In this document: positions 1-5,196 of the stretch, one piece after another
How positions within the stretch are numbered: position 1 is the stretch's first letter
Layout: every line of letters starts with the position of its first letter
From: Vulcanimicrobiota bacterium
GTDB taxonomy: Bacteria > Vulcanimicrobiota > Vulcanimicrobiia > Vulcanimicrobiales > Vulcanimicrobiaceae
Assembly: GCA_019237435.1 (NCBI GenBank)
Contig: JAFAHB010000106.1
Coordinates: forward strand, 1 to 6,668
Direction of reading: 5' to 3'
Length of the DNA stretch: 6,668 nt
Translations under genes and position numbers: made by a program
The notes under the pieces: model-generated
What the model was told of the DNA's origin: nothing
What the model saw: only the letters and a program-made list of their open reading frames with translations
Databases searched by the model: none

Positions 1-324
1 CTTGAGCGTCAGGCCGTCTTTGCTGACGTCGCCGTTCGCGATGGTCGGTATTTCGCGGAGCGCATCGGGGACGGGCTGCGCGTTTGCGTCGTAGCGGATC
101 GCCCACGAGAACGCGAACATCGAGATATCGAGCGTCGGCGTCGCAGAGTTGAGCACCACGTTGAGCGTTTTGGGATCCGCGGATTCGGTGAATCGAAAAA
201 CGCCGGGTTGAGTCCACGAATTACTGGTCGCTCCGCCTACGCCTCCCGTCGAAACTTTCGTACACGCGCAGACGATCGTGACGGCCGCCAAAGCAACGAA
301 CCTGCACCAAGCCTTGAACGTCAC
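1..324 (-). CDS. Family 5 extracellular solute-binding lipoprotein (peptide/nickel ABC transporter type), N-terminal part
   Basis: An open frame of 108 codons runs off the left edge of the window, so only the N-terminus is seen. It starts with GTG (324-322), preceded by a strong Shine-Dalgarno GGAAGGAG seven bases upstream. The protein opens with a lipoprotein signal: basic start, hydrophobic stretch FVALAAVTIV, then Cys21 in the context VCAC, a slightly atypical lipobox. A Gly/Ser/Thr-rich tether follows, then a mature start that fits the family 5 (OppA/DppA) pattern: GVFRFTESADPKTLNVVL (41-58), a hydrophobic stretch about DISMFAFSWAIRYDANAQ, then PVPDALREIPTIANGDVSKD. By family, such proteins bind peptides, nickel or other small solutes outside the inner membrane and deliver them to an ABC permease. 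The start overlaps the stop of the preceding gene by four bases (GTGA), which suggests translational coupling. The substrate cannot be told from this fragment. The family call is fairly safe because of the SADPKTLN and NGDVSKDGLT motifs. Confidence 0.8.
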   Translation of the reverse strand, partial: MTFKAWCRFVALAAVTIVCACTKVSTGGVGGATSNSWTQPGVFRFTESADPKTLNVVLNSATPTLDISMFAFSWAIRYDANAQPVPDALREIPTIANGDVSKDGLTLK

Positions 325-1484
325 GCCGATGCTCCTTCCTCGTTTGGGGCCGCGCGCATTGCGTCGGGATCGATGCCATGAGCCTCGCAAAACTCGACGT
401 ATGCGGCCGGCGCGATTTCCGACGGCTTGATCTCGCTGCGGCCGCCCCAAAAGACGTTTGTATATGTGAAGTCTATCCCTGCTTCACGTAGATGGTCGTC
501 GATGGCCGCTTTGTGCGCCAATACGACCGATTTTTCCATCCCGTGCGCCACCGCCATCACGTTCACGCCGTGGAACTCGGGTCCGCCTTCGCGCCAGTAG
601 GCATGGGTGATGATGAAATGCCGGCCGACTTCGCAGCCGGCTGCAACCTCTCGTCCGCGCGGAACGCTCCAGTGAAAAAGCGCGTTGTAGCGAGTGGCGC
701 GCTCGTTGCCTGCGGTGGGCTTGACGTGCTCGAGAAATGTCGAAAACCGTCCGATTACGCCGCGCCGGTCCAGCGACTGTGCAGTGGAAACGAACTCTTC
801 GAAACTCACACCGGCCTCAACGGCGCGCTGTCGCCACAGATCGCGCACGAGCTCCTCAGGAGCGAACTCGCGCTTGAGCGCGCTCAAGACGCGCCATTCC
901 AGGTCCAAGAGCTCGACGATCGTCGCGTGCAGAGGCCGTGCCGGGCGCTCGGCCCGCGCGCCGGGCTCGAGCCCGCGCCGGCGAACGTGCCCGACGCCTA
1001 ACGCGAATAGCATTCTGGCCGGCATCAAGCGAAACCGGTGGGCGCCGATACGCCGGCACAACCATTCGGCATGCTTGCGCAATGAGAAGCCTTGCGGAAC
1101 TTTCAAGGTCGTCCAGAGCCGGTAGCTGCTGCCGGGCGAGACGGCATCCGTCGTGCGGATGACCACGTGACCCGAGAACGGATCGTCGCGAAACATGAAA
1201 TCGAAGGCGGCATCGAGCCTTTCGGGCGCCACTTCCCACGCGCACAGCGCGCCGTTCGCGAGATTCGTTGACAGCAGGGTCTGACGCACGCGCCGGATCG
1301 TACCGGCGCGAAGCATCGCAGCGACGCGTTCGATCACGATCTCCGTCGAGATTCCGCTGCGAGTCGCTATCTCGCCGAATGGGTCGGTTTGAAATCCCGC
1401 GAGTCGATCTTCGGAGACGGCAAGGACCGCCGCGTTGACGGGATCGGAAATGGTTGCCGGCACTTCAGAAGCCTGGCGAGTCAT
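321..1484 (-). CDS. Tandem AsnC/Lrp-type protein resembling fused siroheme decarboxylase subunits (AhbA/AhbB, NirD/L-like)
   Basis: The 387-residue protein is built from two similar halves. The N-terminal half (about 12-175) has a helix-turn-helix-like segment (LAVSEDRLAG to RAGTIRRV, 21-66), then a ferredoxin-like part with GHVVIR (105-110) and YRLWTTLKVPQG (121-132). The C-terminal half (about 187-375) repeats this: DLEWRVLSAL to DRRGVIGRF (194-247), then ITHAYWREGGPEFHGVNVMA (292-311). The winged-helix plus AsnC-like fold with an H-x-x/Y-x-R motif is typical of siroheme decarboxylases of the alternative heme and heme d1 pathways, where two subunits pair up. Here both seem fused, as in NirDL proteins. 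Both halves keep a His/Arg pair (H106/R110 and H294/R298). No other tetrapyrrole gene is visible, so a regulatory or heme-sensing role cannot be excluded. The ATG start at 1484 has only a weak AGGCG (1488-1492) upstream. The stop overlaps the GTG of the next gene. Family assignment is from remembered motifs, not a search. Confidence 0.6.
   Translation of the reverse strand: MTRQASEVPATISDPVNAAVLAVSEDRLAGFQTDPFGEIATRSGISTEIVIERVAAMLRAGTIRRVRQTLLSTNLANGALCAWEVAPERLDAAFDFMFRDDPFSGHVVIRTTDAVSPGSSYRLWTTLKVPQGFSLRKHAEWLCRRIGAHRFRLMPARMLFALGVGHVRRRGLEPGARAERPARPLHATIVELLDLEWRVLSALKREFAPEELVRDLWRQRAVEAGVSFEEFVSTAQSLDRRGVIGRFSTFLEHVKPTAGNERATRYNALFHWSVPRGREVAAGCEVGRHFIITHAYWREGGPEFHGVNVMAVAHGMEKSVVLAHKAAIDDHLREAGIDFTYTNVFWGGRSEIKPSEIAPAAYVEFCEAHGIDPDAMRAAPNEEGASA
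332..339 (-). promoter_or_regulatory. Shine-Dalgarno that fixes the GTG start of the solute-binding lipoprotein
   Basis: On the minus strand GGAAGGAG lies seven bases before the GTG at 324-322, inside the 3' end of the preceding gene. This near-consensus site decides the start, because no in-frame ATG gives the lipoprotein signal peptide. It supports expression of the gene from the same transcript as the upstream gene. Confidence 0.75.
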
Positions 1485-1493
1485 GTTCGCCTA

Positions 1494-1516
1494 GAAGCTC
1501 GTCGGACTTGGGCCAC
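1494..1516 (+). repeat. Left terminal inverted repeat of the 160-bp element
   Basis: These 23 bases match the right terminal repeat (1632-1653, other strand) in 19 of 22 aligned positions, with one extra C near the inner end. The longest identical run is GTCGGACTT. It begins directly after the flanking TA at 1492-1493. Confidence 0.75.
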
Positions 1517-1529
1517 TCTAGGATTCGAT

Positions 1530-1617
1530 GCCGGATTTTGTTCGAAGACGCGGCGCAATGAGGGAGCGAAGCCGCTTCGTGACCGAAGAGCAACGAAGTC
1601 TTCGGACAAAAGGCGGC
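1530..1617. repeat. Inner inverted repeat and central hairpin of the element
   Basis: The arms 1530-1549 and 1598-1617 pair over 20 positions with two adjacent mismatches and one G-T wobble; the cores are TTTTGTTCGAAGAC and GTCTTCGGACAAAA. Between them CGAAG (1567-1571) and CTTCG (1575-1579) form a small hairpin with a CCG loop. A transcript across the region could fold into a long rod. Confidence 0.65.
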
Positions 1618-1631
1618 CCGAAGACGGGAAT

Positions 1632-1653
1632 GTGCCTAAGTCCGACAAGCTCC
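1632..1653 (-). repeat. Right terminal inverted repeat of the 160-bp element
   Basis: Read on the minus strand, these 22 bases begin GGAGCTTGTCGGACTT and mirror the left end. The outermost base, together with the flanking TA, forms the TAG stop codon of the TolC-family gene (1655-1653). Confidence 0.75.
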
Positions 1654-3257
1654 TAAATTTGAACGTCGCTCACGCCCGTTGCGTATAAATAGTTCTGTTC
1701 GGCGATGCGCACGCCGTAAAGCGCGCTAATATAGGCGGACTGTGCCGTCGTAAGGTTCGCTTCGGCGGTTACGACGTTGAGGATCGTCGTGGCGCCGACT
1801 TTGTACTGCGCTTGCGTCGCGCTCAAGGAGACTTGCGCCGAGGTCAGCTCCGAACGCGCTTGCACGAGCGAAGCTCGTGACGAGATCAACGTCGCAAGAG
1901 CGGAGCGCACGTCGGACTCGACCGTAAGCTTGGTGGACGTCAAATTCGCAAGCGCCTGATCGAGTTGGGACGCCGCGACCGCGACATTGTAATTCGTAAC
2001 GCCCTGGTCGTAAATCGGTATGGATAAGTTTAGGCCGACCGTTTTAGCGTTCGTCCAGCTCGACGGCGCCGGACAGAGCGAGAAGGGGACGACGTTACCG
2101 TTCTTCTCCGTCACCGTCGTGGAAAAGCAGTCGATGAACTGGCGGCTTATGGCGTCGCTCGCTCCCGCCGAAAGAATCGGAAAACGGGCGAGCTTCGCAT
2201 AGCGAAGGCCCTCCTGCGCGGACTGCGCGTTGTACGCGGCCGCGATGTAATCGGGACGCATGATCAGCGCACGATTCAACGACGCGCCGTACGTCGGATT
2301 CGGGGCAGAGGGCTGCGCCGTGATCGCTTGCGGAACGACCTGCGCGTTGGCGTCGAGACCAAGCGTAGTCGCAAACGTCGCCTGAGCGCCGATGGCGGTT
2401 CCTTGCGCGGTGACCAAATTTCCGCGAGCCTGCGCCGTTTGGAATTGCGCCGCCGCGATGTCCGAACGCGCGGCGGCGCCGTTGCGGATCTGCGCGGCAA
2501 CCGAGGCTTCGTTGACCTCGAACTCGTGTACGAGCTGGGCGTCGGCGGTAACCGTCGCATTGTCCTCGAGCACCGTGTAGTAGGAGTTCGCAACGTTGAA
2601 CGCCAGCGTCTGGAGCTGGCGCAGCAAGGTCGCGCGGCCGGCGATGTCGGCTTCTTTCGCGGACCGGATGTTCGCGATGGTACGGCCGCCGTCATAGATG
2701 AGCTGCGTTACCGTAAGGGTGAACGACTCATTGGTCACCGTCGATTGCGAATATGGGGCCGGCGTCGCTAGCCCGAAAGCGGCTGCCGGACTCGGGCCGG
2801 GACTGCTCGTCGGCCGTCCCGCCCCACCGCTACTGGTCGTGCCGTTCGTGTATTCGTTGCCCATCTGCGCGCTGGCGCTCAAACCAGGGTAGTACGCTTG
2901 CACCGACGACGTGTATCTTGCGTGAATCGCCGCCCATTGCGCGTTCTCCAGCGCGAACGCCGGCGAGAGCGCGACGGCGATGCGTACCGCGTCGGGAAGC
3001 GAGATTGACTGCGGCACGCCCCTCTTCGGTTTGAGCGCCGCGACGTCGGGCGCGGGCGTCCCATAGGCCGGATAGGGCAGCGGGGTTCCGCTGATGGTCG
3101 GTTGCGGCAGCGGCGACGGCATGATGATCCCGGGAACGCCGGGGATCTGCCCCCGATCCGGTGGCGTGGCATTTTGCGCAAGTGCGGCGCCGCTCCCAAG
3201 CGCCCCCAGTGCGAGCGCCGCGAAGAACGTTCGCGCTTGAATGGGTTTCGCACTCAC
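1653..3257 (-). CDS. TolC-family outer-membrane efflux protein
   Basis: This 534-residue protein is the outer-membrane channel of a multi-part exporter. A signal peptide covers about residues 1-28 (hydrophobic FFAALALGALGSGAALA). A Pro-rich stretch of about 50 residues (30-78) precedes two OEP repeats. The first (about 85-305) opens with ISLPDAVRIAVALSPAF and contains QLIYDGGRTIANI (185-197). The second (about 322-525) contains NRALIMRPDYIAAAYN and LSIPIYDQGVTNYNVA (411-426). The matching LIYDGG and PIYDQG turns are the usual strand-to-helix turns of TolC repeats. Long Ala/Gln/Ser-rich helices follow each, and the length is normal to slightly long for the family. Cys377 and Cys395 lie in the loop of repeat two and could form a disulfide. 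The start is GTG at 3257, one base after the adaptor stop (TAA-G-GTG) and without a well-spaced ribosome site of its own, so coupling to the adaptor is likely. The stop TAG lies at the border of the 160-bp inserted element. Confidence 0.92.
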   Translation of the reverse strand: MSAKPIQARTFFAALALGALGSGAALAQNATPPDRGQIPGVPGIIMPSPLPQPTISGTPLPYPAYGTPAPDVAALKPKRGVPQSISLPDAVRIAVALSPAFALENAQWAAIHARYTSSVQAYYPGLSASAQMGNEYTNGTTSSGGAGRPTSSPGPSPAAAFGLATPAPYSQSTVTNESFTLTVTQLIYDGGRTIANIRSAKEADIAGRATLLRQLQTLAFNVANSYYTVLEDNATVTADAQLVHEFEVNEASVAAQIRNGAAARSDIAAAQFQTAQARGNLVTAQGTAIGAQATFATTLGLDANAQVVPQAITAQPSAPNPTYGASLNRALIMRPDYIAAAYNAQSAQEGLRYAKLARFPILSAGASDAISRQFIDCFSTTVTEKNGNVVPFSLCPAPSSWTNAKTVGLNLSIPIYDQGVTNYNVAVAASQLDQALANLTSTKLTVESDVRSALATLISSRASLVQARSELTSAQVSLSATQAQYKVGATTILNVVTAEANLTTAQSAYISALYGVRIAEQNYLYATGVSDVQI

Positions 3258-3258
3258 C

Positions 3259-4533
3259 TTAGTGCACCGATGCGCCGGGCGCCGCAGGTGCGTTCGCGTT
3301 GTTGACCGCCACGACGCTGCCGTCTTTGAGGGCGTCGGGCCGGGTCGTAATCACCATCGTACCGGGTTGGATGCGCGAGCTCGTCACTTGCGACATGGTG
3401 TCAGTCTGCACGCCGACGCGCACCGGCACCGACTGTGCCTTATTGTCGGCAACGACGTACACCACATCTCCACTCGGGGTCTGCGCGACCGCGCTACGGG
3501 GTACGACGGTCGCAGCGTTCGCGCTGGCTTTGACGACCGTTACCGTCACCAGCATGCCGCCGCGTAACACGTAGCCCGGATTTTGGACTTCGAGCCTGGC
3601 GAGATACGAGAGCGTTCCGGCAGTCGGCACGAGGTTCACGGTCTGAACCGGGCCGCTAAACGTCCGGCCCGGCAACGACGTCGATTGATATCTAACGAAG
3701 ATTCCGGGATGCACGTACGGCAAGTCCTCATCGGGAACGTTGACGTTGATCCAGACCTTATCGACGCGCGCGACCTGCAGCACCGGCTGCGATGGCGACG
3801 CGTACGCTCCGGGATCGACTAGACGGTTGGCGATGACTGCATCGTACGGTGCGTAGAGATACGTTTGCGACAACTGAGTTGCCAATAGCTGCGCCTGGGC
3901 CGAAGCCGCCACGGCACCGGCTTGCTGCGCCTTGACGTTTTGATAGCTTACGACGTTGTTTCGCAGCCCGACGACGGCGTTATTGTACGTCTGCTGCGCG
4001 GAAACGTAGCTCGCTTCGGACTGCTGAAGTGCGGTTTCAGAGACGTAGCCCTGCTTGTAGAGCTGCTTGTTTTGATCGTAGACCAGCTTGGCGTTTGCGA
4101 GATTTGCCTTTGCGCTTTGGACGGCGGCTTCGTTGGTTTGAACCTGAACCGGGTACCCCACGACCGAGCCCTGCGCCGACGCCGACTGCTGCGCCGCCTG
4201 CGCGCGCGCTTGCTCCAGCTGCGCTTCGAGCGTCCGCGGATCGATCGTGGCCAGCAGCTCCCCCTTGCGCACCATGTCGCCGATGTTGACGTTGATGTGT
4301 AGAATCGTGCCGCTCTGCTGGAACGCCAGCGTCGATTGCTCCAGCGGCGCAATCTGCCCGTCAAGGTTTAAATAGGTCGCGATATTCTGACGCGAAGCGG
4401 CGGCGGCGTCGACGACCAACGGAGGCGTTGCCGGGGGCGGCTTTTTCCCGCAGCCGGCCATAAGCGCCGGCGCGGCAATTGCCGCAATCGTCAAGAGCGT
4501 CGCCCGTAAAGGAACGGCTGTCAATCTGAGCAT
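3259..4533 (-). CDS. RND-type efflux periplasmic adaptor (membrane fusion protein), lipoprotein
   Basis: This 424-residue protein bridges an inner-membrane pump to a TolC channel. It carries a lipoprotein signal with LMAGC and Cys28, as RND adaptors usually do. Domains in order: first lipoyl half (about 73-97, SGTILHINVNIGDMVRKGEL), a long Ala/Gln-rich coiled-coil hairpin (about 99-222), second lipoyl half (224-255, YLYAPYDAVIANRLVDPGAY), beta-barrel (about 257-335) and membrane-proximal domain (about 340-412). The hairpin tip LYKQGYVS (158-165) keeps the Leu and Ser of the R-x3-L-x6-S TolC-contact motif, but the Arg position is Gln154. The ATG at 4533 has AGGA five bases upstream. It is the first gene of the minus-strand run, and the channel gene starts one base after its stop. 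No pump gene lies in the window, so the partner, an RND permease or possibly a MacB-type ABC pump, must be encoded elsewhere. The substrate is unknown. Confidence 0.92.
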   Translation of the reverse strand: MLRLTAVPLRATLLTIAAIAAPALMAGCGKKPPPATPPLVVDAAAASRQNIATYLNLDGQIAPLEQSTLAFQQSGTILHINVNIGDMVRKGELLATIDPRTLEAQLEQARAQAAQQSASAQGSVVGYPVQVQTNEAAVQSAKANLANAKLVYDQNKQLYKQGYVSETALQQSEASYVSAQQTYNNAVVGLRNNVVSYQNVKAQQAGAVAASAQAQLLATQLSQTYLYAPYDAVIANRLVDPGAYASPSQPVLQVARVDKVWINVNVPDEDLPYVHPGIFVRYQSTSLPGRTFSGPVQTVNLVPTAGTLSYLARLEVQNPGYVLRGGMLVTVTVVKASANAATVVPRSAVAQTPSGDVVYVVADNKAQSVPVRVGVQTDTMSQVTSSRIQPGTMVITTRPDALKDGSVVAVNNANAPAAPGASVH

Positions 4534-4660
4534 CTCTTTCCTAATGTCATCGGTCCTTCTTTGGTCTCATATACGGGCCGTCAACGGCCTTTGATTCAAA
4601 GTGTCCTCTCGTGGAACCTCGGCATGAGGAAATCGGCTGCAGGGCGTATCTCCCGGGGGC
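4534..4660. promoter_or_regulatory. Divergent intergenic region with two short dyads, likely holding promoters for both directions
   Basis: The 127 bases separate the divergent adaptor and thioesterase genes, so both promoters probably lie here or just inside the flanking genes. The perfect dyad GGCCGT-CA-ACGGCC (4576-4589) is followed at once by TTTGA-T-TCAAA (4590-4600). Either could be an operator. A TATATG on the minus strand (4573-4568) could be a -10 box for the efflux operon, but no good -35 stands 16-18 bases upstream. A further CCTC/GAGG pair spans 4617-4629. No promoter can be assigned with confidence. Confidence 0.35.
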
Positions 4661-5056
4661 ATGAGCGCAAAACTCGACATCGGCCGCTCGTATAGCCTTC
4701 AGAGCCGCGTCGAGGAGTGGATGACTGCCGAAAAGGCGGGCAATAAAGGTGTAGACGTCCTCTCCACCTCGATGCTCGTTCAGTTGGTCGAAAGCGCGGC
4801 CATCCATTGCATCGCGCCGATCTTGCAACCCGGTCAGATTACGCTAGGGACGCACGTCGATCTCGAGCACCGCAAGCCGGTCCCCGTAGGCTTCATCGTC
4901 CGCACCGAAGTGGAAGTCGTGATGCTCGACGGACCGCGCGTGAGCTTCGCAGTCCAGGTCTTCGACGAACAGGAAGCGGTGGCCGAAGGCACGCACGAGC
5001 GATACATCATCGAAAAGGTCAAGTTTTTGGCGAAATTGCGCGACAAGCTCGCCTGA
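4661..5056 (+). CDS. Small hotdog-fold thioesterase of the FlK (fluoroacetyl-CoA thioesterase-like) family
   Basis: The 131-residue protein has the size and layout of FlK-type single-domain hotdog thioesterases, which hydrolyse short acyl-CoA esters in the cytoplasm as dimers. Compared with FlK from memory, STSMLVQLVESAAIH (35-49) carries the Thr36 and Glu44 equivalents of Thr42 and Glu50. GTHVDLEHRKPVPVG (63-77) carries His70 for His76. The spacings (8 and 26 residues) match exactly. The C-terminal GTHERYIIEKVKFLAKLRDK (110-129) is the usual family ending. The Phe33 and Phe36 that form the fluoroacetate-recognising lid of FlK correspond to Gly27 and Gly30 here. A general or different acyl-CoA substrate is therefore more likely than fluoroacetyl-CoA. 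The ATG at 4661 follows GGGGG at 4655-4659, a weak ribosome site. The gene is divergent from the efflux operon and upstream of a structured leader. It has no evident link to either neighbour. Confidence 0.85.
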   Translation: MSAKLDIGRSYSLQSRVEEWMTAEKAGNKGVDVLSTSMLVQLVESAAIHCIAPILQPGQITLGTHVDLEHRKPVPVGFIVRTEVEVVMLDGPRVSFAVQVFDEQEAVAEGTHERYIIEKVKFLAKLRDKLA

Positions 5057-5066
5057 ATCGATCAAA

Positions 5067-5191
5067 CTCCTAGGCTGTTACTGCAGGGGAGGCAATCGCC
5101 TGTCCCCGAAGATGACGCGGAAGGTACTCACCGCCCGGCCCCCACGAGGGTCAGGGTCGTTGGGCCTAAGCTCAATTCATCAGCTAGGAGG
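5067..5191 (+). promoter_or_regulatory. Structured 5' leader with a helix that can mask the ribosome-binding site (riboswitch-like, unassigned)
   Basis: The 140 bases between the thioesterase and the stalk/barrel gene can fold into a closed multibranch structure. The outer helix pairs CTCCTA-G-GCTG (5067-5077) with CAGCTAGGAG (5181-5190), ten base pairs with one bulged G, and covers most of the Shine-Dalgarno. Inside are three hairpins: GGGGAGGC/GCCTGTCCCC (5086-5107, GT bulge), GCGG/CCGC (5117-5134), and GGCCC/GGGCC with ACGA/TCGT (5137-5166). This layout resembles a regulatory RNA controlling translation. I could not match it to any riboswitch class I know. It might also act as the 3' end of the thioesterase transcript, although no T-run follows the hairpins. 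Folding is by eye. Confidence 0.4.
5186..5191 (+). promoter_or_regulatory. Strong Shine-Dalgarno fixing the TTG start of the stalk/barrel gene
   Basis: AGGAGG stands five bases before the TTG at 5197. An in-frame TAG at 5185-5187 rules out any upstream start. The first in-frame ATG (codon 13) would cut the signal peptide, so TTG is the start. Confidence 0.85.
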
Positions 5192-5196
5192 ACACA

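Larger units (their letters stand above)
1494..1653. mobile_element. MITE-like palindromic element of 160 bp with TA flanks, inserted between two operon genes
   Basis: The element has imperfect terminal inverted repeats: GAAGCTCGTCGGACTT at the left end and GGAGCTTGTCGGACTT at the right end read on the other strand. It is flanked by TA on both sides (1492-1493 and 1654-1655). A second, inner inverted repeat (1530-1549 with 1598-1617) and a small central hairpin (1567-1579) make most of it self-complementary. No open frame of a transposase fits inside. Removing the element with one TA joins the TolC stop TAG to GCGAAC and then the ATG of the next gene, a 6-base gap that matches the tight packing of the other genes in this run. 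By analogy with Correia and RUP elements, a TA duplication with terminal repeats suggests mobilisation in trans by an IS630/mariner-type transposase. That origin is inference, as is mobility; only the structure and the clean empty-site reconstruction are seen. Confidence 0.7.

Noticed and set aside
492..1001. A 169-codon plus-strand open frame opposite the AsnC-type gene
   Set aside because: It has no recognisable motif and no ribosome site, and the minus-strand gene has clear family features over the whole span.
1550..1625. A rho-independent terminator between the TolC gene and the AsnC-type gene
   Set aside because: The hairpins there belong to a larger inverted-repeat element, and none is followed by a T-run in the direction of transcription.
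4547..4828. A 93-codon minus-strand open frame crossing the divergent spacer
   Set aside because: It overlaps the well-supported thioesterase start and has no motif.
5086..5166. Assignment of the leader to a known riboswitch such as c-di-GMP (GEMM) or c-di-AMP (ydaO)
   Set aside because: Short pieces such as GACGC and CAGGGT recall GEMM, but the conserved GCAAA-type elements are missing, and ydaO core elements are also absent.
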